Assembly (NCBI GenBank): GCA_028874215.1
Contig: JAPPLF010000068.1
Coordinates: 1-45,116 of the forward strand
Length of the DNA stretch: 45,116 nucleotides
Source: Acidobacteriota bacterium
GTDB taxonomy: Bacteria > Acidobacteriota > UBA6911 > RPQK01 > JAJDTT01
Direction: 5' to 3'
The position numbers were made by a program, and so were the translations under genes. How positions within the stretch are numbered: the first letter of the stretch is position 1; every line of letters begins with the position of its first letter. This document shows, piece by piece, positions 31,793 to 40,038 of the stretch. The notes under the pieces are model-generated. The model had not been told where the DNA came from. It searched no databases and saw only the letters and a list, made by a program, of their open reading frames with translations.

Positions 31793-31931
31793 ACTCTTCG
31801 TCCGGGATTCGGCGGCTGAATGCTCCGGCCCCGCCGATTCCCGGCCCCGTTTCACCCGCGATTCTGCAGGGGACGGGCCGTGAGACAATCGGGGACGAAT
31901 TGGGCAATTTGCAAAGGAATTTGACCGGCGC

Positions 31932-32078
31932 ATGACCTGTCCACGGTGCCGGACGAAGATGAAGGTCGCCGCCCACCGGGCCCACAACCATGAGAAATGG
32001 CGCTGCCCCAAGTGCGGCAAGGTGCGGATGAAACCGGCCAGCTACCGCCGCTCCAAGTACCGGAACCGAAAGGGGTGA
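31932..32078 (+). CDS. Short zinc-ribbon protein (48 residues)
   Basis: The frame reads MTCPRCRTKMKVAAHRAHNH, then EKWRCPKCGKVRMK, and ends in a basic tail (PASYRRSKYRNRKG). Two CPxC knuckles (Cys3/Cys6 and Cys29/Cys32) give a four-Cys zinc ribbon. Such small basic ribbons bind RNA, ribosomes or DNA. The ribosome-binding site is weak (AAGGAA, rather far upstream). The pattern makes chance unlikely, but expression is not proven. It lies alone between the TonB receptor and the ImmA/IrrE-like pair. Confidence 0.6.
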   Translation: MTCPRCRTKMKVAAHRAHNHEKWRCPKCGKVRMKPASYRRSKYRNRKG

Positions 32079-32155
32079 GGTTCGGCCTCTGTGACGGTCA
32101 ACCCCGCCTGCGGGCGGACGCTTCATGTTGCCCTCGGGAGATTTCGGACCAGCAG

Positions 32156-32365
32156 ATGATCCATGGATGGTTGCGTTCTGCAATTCGTCGCGGCGCGACC
32201 GGTGCCCCATGGGGAAGTGGTTTCCCGCGTTATGTGTGGTACAAGGATGGCGAGACTGTCTTTGAGGGTCGGCTGGTGAACCGGGGGAACGGTTCGTACA
32301 AGGGCTATCCACTCGAGAAGGACGAATGGCCGGAAGGCGTTGAGGGATTGTATGCCGAGACTTAG
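32156..32365 (+). CDS. Small accessory protein, partner of ImmA/IrrE-like gene
   Basis: This 69-residue protein starts MIHGWLRSAIRRG and has a compact, probably beta-rich core, FPRYVWYKDGETVFEGRLVN followed by RGNGSYKGYPLEKDEWPEGV. I associate this pattern with conserved small proteins of unknown function on accessory islands. Its end overlaps the next start by 14 bp, which indicates coupled translation with the ImmA/IrrE-like gene. The start is the ATG at 32156; the in-frame stretch upstream overlaps the zinc-ribbon gene and shows no conservation. It may be an antitoxin-like or adaptor partner; this is inference. Confidence 0.6.
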   Translation: MIHGWLRSAIRRGATGAPWGSGFPRYVWYKDGETVFEGRLVNRGNGSYKGYPLEKDEWPEGVEGLYAET

Positions 32366-33662
32366 TTTCGACATCGATTGGGTGGATGCGGAAGGGATCA
32401 ATGGCCCTGAATTGTCCGCGACATGGGCGTCTCTTCAAATTCACGCCGGCGACTCGGTTGTTACGCGTGTGCTCGACGAACGGGCCAAGACGGTTCGCGA
32501 TTTCGTTCACGTACCTCTGTACCCGTTGGCGGAATGGCTGGCCACGAACTGGTGGTTCCTGACACATGAATACCGTAATCCGGTCAAGGAAGCAGATCCT
32601 GCGTTCCGTCGCCGACACGCGCTCCGCTCAGGACGGGAGGGGTATGCTTTCCCTGACCTGGAGGTCGTTTCCTCGGGTGCTCGAACGCTCTTGGCCTGGA
32701 AGCGTAATCAGTCGTTGTGGGGGAGAGTCGAATTCCTGGACGAGGGGCAAGTCTGGACGGACAGCAACGAATTCCGGGAGAGTTGCTCCGATCTCGTCGA
32801 TCGAGTGATTCGACGGCTCGCATCTCTTGGAGTCGAAGGCACGTTCCTTGAGGAGGAGTGGGCCGCAATTCAGACGGGGGATAAGGACGAGATTGAATTC
32901 TGCGAAACCGCAGCCGGTCTGGGTTGGGATCCTTACGACCTGGATGACGAGGGACGCGAGAACGTGATCTGGCTCGCTGAATTGTTGGATGGGCCGGTAC
33001 TGGAAGAGGCGATCGCCGCACTTGAGCCGGTGACCCTGAAACAGAGCACGCTTACCATTGCCAGCGCCATCGATCACGCCAAGTCCAACAGACTCAGTTT
33101 GGATCGTCTCAATTGCGTTCTTCCGCAAGTCCTGCTGGGATCAGATTATGTTGGCGTCTATCCGTGGGATGCAGGTTACGACGCGGCGCGACGCCTTCGG
33201 AGGGAATTGGACCTGGACGGCAATCCGCTACCCACTGATGCCGCCATCGCAGAGGCGCTTGGTGAGGATCCGGAATCTCTTGCACGAATGAGGCAGCCCG
33301 TGGTTTTCCAAGAGGCCCCGCTGATCGACGGAGTGATCACCGGCGGTGAAGGAGATAACCCGGCGTTCGCTTTTCGGAGCCTCGATGACTATCACTGGCG
33401 GTTCCACTTCTGCCGCGGCATTGCGGAAGTCCTCGCTCCGCCCAGCACGGACACGTTGCTTACGAGAGCACACTCCGAGCGGCAACAGCGTAATCGTGCC
33501 TTTGCGGCCGAATTCCTGGCGCCGTCAAGTGGCTTGAGGAAAAAGGTGTCCGGCCCCGTTGTGGATGCCGAGGACATTGATGAGTTGGCCGTAGAATTCG
33601 GCGTTTCCTCTCGCGTGATTGAGCACCAAGTCGTAAATCACGGGCTTGCCAGGGTTTTGTGA
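32352..33662 (+). CDS. ImmA/IrrE-like accessory protein lacking an obvious HExxH
   Basis: This 436-residue soluble protein starts at the ATG preceded by GAGGG (32346-32350 region). Its N-terminal ~200 residues are unassigned (LSFDIDWVDAEG ... RRHALRSGREGYAFPDLEV). The C-terminal part, TRAHSERQQRNRAFAAEFLA, then VDAEDIDELAVEFGVSSRVI and EHQVVNHGLARV, matches the end of ImmA/IrrE metallopeptidases, where the protein must retain the A-x-EFLxP and LA-x-x-F-x-VS motifs. The zinc motif normally upstream (HExxH) is not visible; the aligned segment reads WRFHFCRGIAEVL. It may be an inactive or modified sensor protein. It is encoded with a 69-residue partner, a layout typical of toxin-antitoxin or defence units. 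Confidence 0.65.
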   Translation: MPRLSFDIDWVDAEGINGPELSATWASLQIHAGDSVVTRVLDERAKTVRDFVHVPLYPLAEWLATNWWFLTHEYRNPVKEADPAFRRRHALRSGREGYAFPDLEVVSSGARTLLAWKRNQSLWGRVEFLDEGQVWTDSNEFRESCSDLVDRVIRRLASLGVEGTFLEEEWAAIQTGDKDEIEFCETAAGLGWDPYDLDDEGRENVIWLAELLDGPVLEEAIAALEPVTLKQSTLTIASAIDHAKSNRLSLDRLNCVLPQVLLGSDYVGVYPWDAGYDAARRLRRELDLDGNPLPTDAAIAEALGEDPESLARMRQPVVFQEAPLIDGVITGGEGDNPAFAFRSLDDYHWRFHFCRGIAEVLAPPSTDTLLTRAHSERQQRNRAFAAEFLAPSSGLRKKVSGPVVDAEDIDELAVEFGVSSRVIEHQVVNHGLARVL

Positions 33663-33705
33663 CCTGATCGACGGCCATCATTCGAGAGCCGCTCCCGGTA
33701 GCTTT

Positions 33706-35208
33706 CTATTTCACGCCGGCCGCCAGCCACCGGATCGGCCGCGCGCAGATCAGGAACACGGCCCCGGCGATGACCGAGGTGACGGCGACGTTGAAGAACA
33801 GCTCCTCGGCGGTCATGGTCTCGAGTCGTCCGGCCATGAGCCCGGCGATGAGGTTTCCCAGGGCGGCTCCCATGAACCAGGTGCCCATCATCTGTCCCAC
33901 GAGACGCGCCGGGGAGAGCTTGGTGATGCTGCTCAATCCCACGGGACTCAGGCAGAGCTCGCCGACGGTGTGAAAAAAGTAGGTCGTCACCAGCCACACC
34001 GGGCTCACCTTGCCGGCGGCGACGTATTGGGAACCCCAGGCCATGACGAAAAAACCGGCTCCCAGAAAGGCGAGCGCGAAGGCGAACTTGACCCCCAGGG
34101 ACGGATTCCTCGATCCGAGGCCGACCCAGAGCATCCCCATCAAGGGCGCCAGCATGACGATCAGCAGGGGATTCACCTGCTGCAGCCAGCCGGCGGGAAA
34201 CTCCCAGGAGAAGATCATCAGGTCGGTGTGTTCCTTGGCGAAGAGGTTCATGCTGGAGCCGGCCTGCTCGAAGCCGGACCAGAAGATCGCCGCTCCGATG
34301 AAGAGGACGAAGATGAGACCCACCCTGCGTCTCTCCAGGCCGTCTCTGCAGGCGAACAGGATCACGTAGCTGAAGTAGAGGACGGCCAGAACCGAAATCG
34401 AGAGGGAGACGGTCCGGGCCACGGCCTCGACGGTGAGCGTCAGGACCCCCGCCGACGTCAGAGCGACCAGAGCCACTGCCGCGGCGGCCACCACTCCCAG
34501 TCCCATCAGGAATTGGCCGCGGGACCGGGCTTGCGCCTGGAGGCCGGCGGCATCCCCCTTGAGTTCGCCGGCCCCGGCCAGGTGCCGGCGTCCCAGCACG
34601 TACTGCAGCACGGCGAAGGTCATGCCTACGCCGGCGGCGCCGAAGCCCAGATGCCAATCCACCTTCTCGCCCAGAAAGGAGCAGATCCCCGGCCCCAGGA
34701 AAGCGCCGACATTGATTCCCATATAGAAGATGGAGAAACCGGCGTCCCGCCGAGCGTCGTTTCCCGTGTAGAGGTCGCCGACGATGGCGCTGACGTTGGG
34801 TTTCAGCAGGCCGGTGCCCAGCGCCACCAATCCCAACCCCACGTAGAACGTGAGCTCGGCCGGGACCGCCAGCGCGTAATGGCCGGCGGCGATGATGATC
34901 CCGCCCACCAGGACGGCGCGCCGCTGGCCGATGAGCCGGTCGGCCACCCACCCTCCGGGGAGTGCCAGCGCGTAGACCGCAAAGGTGTACAAGCCGTAGA
35001 CGGCGCCCGCTTCGGCCTTGCCCATGCCCATGCCCCCGCTGGCGGTGTCGATCATGAACAGGACCAGGAGGGCCCTCATGCCGTAGTAGCTGAAGCGCTC
35101 CCACATTTCGGTGAAGAAGAGGGTCGAGAGTCCCCGGGGATGGCCGAAAAAGGTCTGTTGCCGGCGGCCGCCGCCGGATGTCTGCGATGGGTCCATGGAG
35201 GCCTCCAT
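33706..35208 (-). CDS. POT/PTR-family proton-dependent peptide transporter
   Basis: This 500-residue inner-membrane protein has 12-14 helices. Family motifs are the TEMWERFSYYGMRALLVLFM segment with ExxERFxYYG in the first helix, LPGGWVADRLIGQRRAVLVG, the GLLKPNVSAIVGDLYTGND segment (PTR2 signature region) and AGFSIFYMGINVGAFLGPGI. Such proteins import di- and tripeptides with protons. The ATG at 35208 follows GAGGAC; an ATG at 35196 is possible. It lies 16 bp downstream of the cyclase-family gene on the same strand and may be co-transcribed with it. Peptide uptake fits the proteolytic and glycan-degrading theme. Confidence 0.92.
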   Translation of the reverse strand: MEASMDPSQTSGGGRRQQTFFGHPRGLSTLFFTEMWERFSYYGMRALLVLFMIDTASGGMGMGKAEAGAVYGLYTFAVYALALPGGWVADRLIGQRRAVLVGGIIIAAGHYALAVPAELTFYVGLGLVALGTGLLKPNVSAIVGDLYTGNDARRDAGFSIFYMGINVGAFLGPGICSFLGEKVDWHLGFGAAGVGMTFAVLQYVLGRRHLAGAGELKGDAAGLQAQARSRGQFLMGLGVVAAAAVALVALTSAGVLTLTVEAVARTVSLSISVLAVLYFSYVILFACRDGLERRRVGLIFVLFIGAAIFWSGFEQAGSSMNLFAKEHTDLMIFSWEFPAGWLQQVNPLLIVMLAPLMGMLWVGLGSRNPSLGVKFAFALAFLGAGFFVMAWGSQYVAAGKVSPVWLVTTYFFHTVGELCLSPVGLSSITKLSPARLVGQMMGTWFMGAALGNLIAGLMAGRLETMTAEELFFNVAVTSVIAGAVFLICARPIRWLAAGVK

Positions 35209-35224
35209 AGTCAAGTCCTCGGGA

Positions 35225-36184
35225 TCAACGAACCGCGATGGGATTCCCCGGAGATCCGGTGGCTCCCTTCAGGCGCAGAGGGGAGAAGATGAAGGCGAAC
35301 TCGTAGGCCTTGTCGCGCGCCAGCTCCTCCAGCGTGAGATTCTCCAGGTTGTAGATCCCGTGTCGCACCAGCATCCACTGGTGCACTTCGAAGGGGCGGT
35401 CCGGATTCTCGTGGGGGACCACCTCGATGCCCCAGTTGTCGGCCCCGGTCAGCACTGTTTTCCGGCTGCTGAGCCAGCGGGCCGCCTCCATGCCGATCCC
35501 CGGCTCACCCGAGTTGTATTGATCGTTGTCCCGCATCCAAAGTTTCTCGTGGCCGGTGCGGATCAGGACCGCGTCCCCCTCTCGGACCTCCACGCCCTGT
35601 CGCTTCAGGGCGCCCTCCAGGTCGTCCGAGGTGATGACGTCGCCTGGTTGCATCCGATCCACACCCTTGTACGAAGCCACGTCGATGAGGACTCCGCGGG
35701 TGAAGAAGACGCCCACATTCTCGACGCCCAGCTTCAGAAGTCCGTAGGGGGTCGCGAATCGGGACCGCCGGAAGCCGTTGTAGAAATAGTCGTCGTCGGG
35801 CAGCCGTACGCCCACGTGGCCGAGTCCGTCGAACTGGGTTCCCACCTGACCGATCTCCCCGCTGAACATCTCGTCGAATCCCACGAGTCCATTGGTTCCT
35901 GTGGGGTCGCCCGAAGTCGGGGATCCCGGAATGGTCAGCTTGAAATGCCGCTTGCCCGCCAGCGGCATCCCTTCCTGGTAGACCTGACCCAGGGAATAGA
36001 TCTTGCCGGTGCGGATGAGCCGGCCGGCTTCCAGGACCTTGGCCGGCGTGATCCGGTTGGCGGCGCCGCGTTGATCCCCGGCGCCCCACTCGGAAGGCCA
36101 CCAGCGGGAACCGACGGGTGTTTCCTGGGGCCCGGCAACCGACTGCATGGACCAGCAGAGCAGTATGAACCCGATGAGCCTCAT
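35225..36184 (-). CDS. Exported cyclase-family (kynurenine formamidase-like) hydrolase
   Basis: This 319-residue protein has a signal peptide (MRLIGFILLCWSMQSVAGPQ). The metal-site region reads VGTQFDGLGHVGVRLP, corresponding to the HxGTHxDxxxH-type motif of the cyclase family. The downstream GVLIDVASYKGVDRMQPGDV, ALKRQGVEVREGDAVLIRTG and GIGMEAARWLSSRKTVLTGA segments are typical. Family members hydrolyse cyclic amides or lactones, as in kynurenine formamidase and isatin hydrolase. GGGAGAAG precedes the ATG. It is followed by the peptide transporter and preceded, 38 bp away, by an LLM oxidoreductase, all on the minus strand. The substrate is unknown. Confidence 0.88.
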   Translation of the reverse strand: MRLIGFILLCWSMQSVAGPQETPVGSRWWPSEWGAGDQRGAANRITPAKVLEAGRLIRTGKIYSLGQVYQEGMPLAGKRHFKLTIPGSPTSGDPTGTNGLVGFDEMFSGEIGQVGTQFDGLGHVGVRLPDDDYFYNGFRRSRFATPYGLLKLGVENVGVFFTRGVLIDVASYKGVDRMQPGDVITSDDLEGALKRQGVEVREGDAVLIRTGHEKLWMRDNDQYNSGEPGIGMEAARWLSSRKTVLTGADNWGIEVVPHENPDRPFEVHQWMLVRHGIYNLENLTLEELARDKAYEFAFIFSPLRLKGATGSPGNPIAVR

Positions 36185-36221
36185 GAATTGCTTCTCCCTC
36201 GCGTCATGTTCGGCTTCCGAA

Positions 36222-37337
36222 TCAATTCGTCTCCGCCGGCTCGGAAGGACCGGCGTTCAGAGCAGGAATCACCTCCCGAGCCATGAGCTCCAGACTCCGG
36301 ATCCAACTCTGCTTGTCGTCCCAGTCATGAGCGGTCAGGACGAGAGTCCCGAAGCCGCCGACCTGGTCCCTCAATTCCCGGAGCATCTGCGTGACCCGGG
36401 GCGGGTCCCCCGCAATCACGACCTCGTCCATGAAATAGTCCAGATTGCAATCAGCGTCGCTCATGGAAGGATCCCGTTTCCAGATCTCCAGGCCCGGGCC
36501 CCTCCGGGTCAGCTCCAGGATGTATTCGATGCATTTCCCCATGGAGTTTCCGGCGGCGAGCCGGCGGGCCTCCCCGGTGGTTTCGGCCACGAGGACGTTG
36601 CGGGCGACCCTCCAGTCGTCGATTCGCGCGCGGCGGCCGTGTCGGCGGGCTCCCGACTCGTAGGTCGACCAATGGTTCTGCAAGGTTTCTGTCGACACCA
36701 TGTGGTGGCTGATGGGAAGGAAGCCGCGGCCGGCCGCCTTCTCGACGCCCACCGAGTCGCGGGTGATGCACGGAACCATGATGGGCGGGTGAGGTTGCTG
36801 CAGCGGCCTGTGGAGGACGCCCACGCCCATTTCCGGGTCGATGGTCTCGGAGAGACGGAAGTCCCAGAACTTCCCGTGGAACTCGATGGGGGGTTCCTGG
36901 CTCCAGATTCCCAGGATGGCTTCGATGGCCTCGCCGACCAGACCGCCGGATTGCTTCGGATCGACGCCGTAGATCTCCATGTCGCTGGGGATCGCCCCGG
37001 GACCGAAACAGAGATTGAGGCGCCCGTGGGACAGGTGGTCAAGAAAGGCCAGGCGCGACGCGACGTGGGCCGGATGGTGGTACTGAAGGCAGACCGGAGC
37101 CGGTCCGATCCGGATTCGCGAGGTCATTCCCAACGCCTTGCCGATGAAGATCTCCGGCATGACGATGTTTTCCACGCTGGAGGAGTGATGTTCTCCCACC
37201 CAGAACTCCGAAAATCCCAGTTCCTCGCATCGCACGACCAGTTCCAGGTCCTCGTCGAAGCATTGGGCCAGTGGCTTGTCCGGATCGTGCACGGGCATGA
37301 GGAACATCCCGAGCTGCAGGGCCGGCTGATGGGTCAT
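36222..37337 (-). CDS. LLM-class flavin-dependent oxidoreductase (luciferase-like)
   Basis: This 371-residue TIM-barrel protein has the LLM pattern: LQLGMFLMPVHDPDKPLAQC, CEELGFSEFWVGEHHSSSVE, SRIRIGPAPVCLQYHHPAHV and HLSHGRLNLCFGPGAIPSDM. The later VLVAETTGEARRLAAGN and GDPPRVTQMLRELRDQVGGF match the F420/FMN bacterial luciferase-like family. These enzymes usually oxidise alkanes, sulfonates or aromatic compounds with reduced flavin. The ATG at 37337 is set by AAAGGA upstream. It is the first gene of the minus-strand run LLM - cyclase hydrolase - POT transporter; the exact substrate is not predictable. Confidence 0.92.
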   Translation of the reverse strand: MTHQPALQLGMFLMPVHDPDKPLAQCFDEDLELVVRCEELGFSEFWVGEHHSSSVENIVMPEIFIGKALGMTSRIRIGPAPVCLQYHHPAHVASRLAFLDHLSHGRLNLCFGPGAIPSDMEIYGVDPKQSGGLVGEAIEAILGIWSQEPPIEFHGKFWDFRLSETIDPEMGVGVLHRPLQQPHPPIMVPCITRDSVGVEKAAGRGFLPISHHMVSTETLQNHWSTYESGARRHGRRARIDDWRVARNVLVAETTGEARRLAAGNSMGKCIEYILELTRRGPGLEIWKRDPSMSDADCNLDYFMDEVVIAGDPPRVTQMLRELRDQVGGFGTLVLTAHDWDDKQSWIRSLELMAREVIPALNAGPSEPAETN

Positions 37338-37440
37338 GGCGGGATCCTTTCTTGAAGTGCGGCGCGTCATGGTCCCTGGTGTCGCCAATCAGAATGGGCG
37401 CGAACGCGTGCAGAGTCAACGTCTTCCCTCAGGTCCCAAG

Positions 37441-37470
37441 TTGCACCCCGGACTTGCGAGCGAATAAAAT
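37441..37470 (+). promoter_or_regulatory. Possible sigma70-type promoter for ABC permease
   Basis: TTGCAC at 37441-37446 and TAAAAT at 37465-37470 are separated by 18 bp, about 90 bp before the ATG at 37560. The -10 lies in a locally AT-rich spot within GC-rich DNA. It was found by eye only. Confidence 0.4.
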
Positions 37471-37559
37471 TATGCAGGTATTCCAATGAGGCAAGATAAC
37501 CTTGTCCCGGTTGGAAACGGGTTCAGACTTGGGGCCGCCAGAGGTCCAGGCGTGATGCG

Positions 37560-38654
37560 ATGATGTGGCACCTGATTCTCTCCAACCTCCGCCAGCGGCC
37601 GACCCGCACCTGCGTCAACATCATGGCCGTTTCCCTGGGCGTGGTGCTGGTCCTGGTCAGCGTGGGACTCTCCTACGGGCAGTTGCTCGATCAGGCCGAG
37701 CGGACCCGCCGCATCGGTGGGGACTTCATGCTTCAGCCACCGGACGCCTCCTTCTTCCTGGCGCTCAACAGCGGCGCCATGGACGTGAGGATCGGGCAGG
37801 TCATCGAAAAGGTGGACGGCGTCGAGGCTTCGACTCCGATCATGGTCAAGGTCGTCAGCAGGAACTTCTTCGCGGTCTTCGGCGTGGAGGCGGCCAGCTT
37901 CCGGAGAGTCAATGATGGACTGAAGTTCGTCCAGGGCCGGTTTTTCGAGTCAGAGGATGAGGCGGTCGTCGACGAACTCTACGCCTCCACCAACGATGTC
38001 GAAGTCGGACAGGAAATCGATCTCCTCGGGCACGATTTCAAGATAACCGGGATCTACCAGAGGGGAACCGCCGGCCGGGCCATGATCCCACTCGAGACCC
38101 TGCAGAGGATCAACGGGACCCCGGGCAAGTGCTCGGTCTTCTTCATCCGTGCCGAGGACGGAAGGTCCCACGACGAAGTGCGAACGGCGCTGGAAACCCG
38201 GTTCGAAAACTACAATGTGACAGCCACCAGGAACCTGGATCAACTCTTCACTTCCACCACACCCGTTTTCCGCGAGTTCCTCCTGGTGATCGTCGCATTG
38301 GCCGTGGCCATGAGCTTCCTGGTGACGCTCACCGCCACCTACAGCACCATTGTCGAGCGGACCCGGGAAATCGGAATCCTCAAGTCCCTGGGGGCTTCCA
38401 AGTCCTATATCGTCCGCCTCTTTCTCGAGGAGTCGCTGCTGGTCTCGGTGCTGGGCCTGATCTCCGGCTTCCTCCTGACCTGGGGAGTCCTCAGCCTGAT
38501 TGCGGTCAATTTTCCCTCCTTGCCCGTGATTATCCAGCCCCTCTGGCGGGTGGCGGTGGTGGGGATTTCCATGGGCGGAACCGTGATGGGCGCTCTCTAT
38601 CCCGCGTGGAAGGCGGCCAAGATGGACCCGGTCACGGCCCTGGGCTACGAGTAG
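37560..38654 (+). CDS. ABC transporter permease (FtsX/MacB type) without adjacent ATPase
   Basis: This 364-residue protein has one N-terminal transmembrane helix (NIMAVSLGVVLVLVSVGLSY), a long periplasmic MacB-PCD domain (about residues 45-230), and three C-terminal helices forming the FtsX domain. The first is around FLLVIVALAVAMSFLVTLTA, the next around LLVSVLGLISGFLLTWGVLS, and the last around VAVVGISMGGTVMGALYPAW. The conserved ATYSTIVERTREIGILKSLG cytoplasmic coupling segment is present. Such permeases work with a LolD/MacB-like ATPase in lipoprotein or peptide export. No ATPase gene is next to it, so it must use one encoded elsewhere. The gene downstream is convergent. Confidence 0.9.
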   Translation: MMWHLILSNLRQRPTRTCVNIMAVSLGVVLVLVSVGLSYGQLLDQAERTRRIGGDFMLQPPDASFFLALNSGAMDVRIGQVIEKVDGVEASTPIMVKVVSRNFFAVFGVEAASFRRVNDGLKFVQGRFFESEDEAVVDELYASTNDVEVGQEIDLLGHDFKITGIYQRGTAGRAMIPLETLQRINGTPGKCSVFFIRAEDGRSHDEVRTALETRFENYNVTATRNLDQLFTSTTPVFREFLLVIVALAVAMSFLVTLTATYSTIVERTREIGILKSLGASKSYIVRLFLEESLLVSVLGLISGFLLTWGVLSLIAVNFPSLPVIIQPLWRVAVVGISMGGTVMGALYPAWKAAKMDPVTALGYE

Positions 38655-38697
38655 TGCCTGCCGTCCGGGATTCGTCTCCGGCCGCCGGACAATTTCC

Positions 38698-39858
38698 TCA
38701 ATTCGGGCGGCTACCCCTATTCCGAACCGCATTGGAAGGGGCGCGGCCGGCGATCTTTTCCACGAGCCTCACCATCTGCTCCTGGTGCTGTCGGATGGAT
38801 TCCACCAGTTTGAACTGGGCGCGGCAGCGATCCAGGTTCTGACCCTCCCTTCGGATCTTGAAATAGACGTCCCCTTCCAGATGGTCCGTGAGGAAGCGGA
38901 GACCCAGTTCGTAGGCGATGAGTTGTCCCGAGAAGGGGAGGTATTGCCGTTCGGTCGGGGTGAGAAAGTGGGCGGTCTCCGCCAGGTAACCTCGAGCCAG
39001 AGCTTCGAAGAGAGGCATCTCGACGCCCACTCTGGAGAGGTCGCGCTCGTCCTCCCGATGGGTTCCGGAGCCGGTCCGCATCAGGTCTGCGAAATCATGA
39101 ACGGAAAGGCCCGGCATGACCGTGTCCAGGTCGATGACGCACAGCATCTTGCCGGTCGCCGCGTCGAGCAGGACATTGTTGATCTTGGTGTCGTTGTGGG
39201 CGATCCGCTCGGGCAGCCGGCCCTGCCTCCGGAGGCGGGGCAGCACCCGGATCAGCGGCTCCGACGAGTGGGCGAATCGGATCTGTTCCACGGCGTCCCG
39301 GGCACGATTCCAGGGGTCCCGTTCCAACGCCGAGAGGAACTGACCGAACCGGAGTTCCGTATCGTGGAAGCCGGGGATGGTCTCGTCAAGACGCGGGGGC
39401 GGCAGGTCCAGAAGCAGTTTCTGAAAGCGCCCGAAAGCGCGGGCCGCCTCATAGGCCATCCGGGGCGAGGCGATGGTGTCATGGGTCGAAGCGCCTTCGA
39501 CGAAGTCGTAGGTACGCCAGTAGTTCCCGGCAGGATCCTGAACAAAGCTGGAGCCGTCGTTTGCCGGCACCAGGGTCAGGGAACGGCGCGTCGGATCTTC
39601 GACTCCAGCCTGCCGGAGCTTCAGCCTGAGGTGCCGGGTGACCCGCTGAATGTTTCCCATGAGGGCGGGCGGATCCCGGAAGACCCGCTGGTTGATCCGC
39701 TGATGAACGTAACGCTTCCGGTGACCCCGATGCCGGTAGCTGGCGAGGTAGGTGTCATGGATGTGGCCGTTCCCGTAGGGGCGAATCTCCTCCAGGTCGC
39801 CGTGCACGGCGAAACGGGAGCTGACGGCCGCGAGATCGTCCTGTTGCTGCCGGGTCAT
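38698..39858 (-). CDS. Phosphotransferase of the APH family, probably an aminosugar/sugar kinase
   Basis: This 386-residue cytosolic protein has kinase-like folds: IRPYGNGHIHDTYLAS at the N-terminus (G-loop-like), ERIAHNDTKINNVLLDAATG with the HNDTKxNN catalytic loop, and MLCVIDLDTVMPGLSVHDFA with the metal-binding Asp. The pattern is that of N-acetylhexosamine 1-kinase (NahK)-like members of the aminoglycoside phosphotransferase family. I infer sugar phosphorylation rather than antibiotic resistance. The start at 39858 follows AGGA; in-frame sequence upstream to 40032 is low-complexity and uncharacteristic. It lies ~180 bp downstream of the M81 gene on the same strand. Confidence 0.85.
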   Translation of the reverse strand: MTRQQQDDLAAVSSRFAVHGDLEEIRPYGNGHIHDTYLASYRHRGHRKRYVHQRINQRVFRDPPALMGNIQRVTRHLRLKLRQAGVEDPTRRSLTLVPANDGSSFVQDPAGNYWRTYDFVEGASTHDTIASPRMAYEAARAFGRFQKLLLDLPPPRLDETIPGFHDTELRFGQFLSALERDPWNRARDAVEQIRFAHSSEPLIRVLPRLRRQGRLPERIAHNDTKINNVLLDAATGKMLCVIDLDTVMPGLSVHDFADLMRTGSGTHREDERDLSRVGVEMPLFEALARGYLAETAHFLTPTERQYLPFSGQLIAYELGLRFLTDHLEGDVYFKIRREGQNLDRCRAQFKLVESIRQHQEQMVRLVEKIAGRAPSNAVRNRGSRPN

Positions 39859-40038
39859 TCCTGCGCCCTTCCCCAGGGGCCGCGGCAATCGCCACGAATT
39901 CCGGGATTCTAGCTCCGGCGATCCCGAACGCAAAGCCGGACCGGAGAAGACGGGAGCGAGAAGTGACGAGCGTGACGCTTTCGGTGCACCTCTTGCTCGC
40001 TCGCCCGCGATTCCGCTCTCGTCAGTCCTCATTGTTTC

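Noticed and set aside
29805-32618. 937-codon open frame on the minus strand opposite the TonB receptor
   Set aside because: The receptor has unmistakable domains; the opposite frame is a composition effect of high GC and has no recognisable fold.
33646-35292. 548-codon plus-strand frame rich in Gly, His, Gln and Glu opposite the peptide transporter
   Set aside because: The transporter on the other strand has full family motifs; this frame is low-complexity and a shadow.
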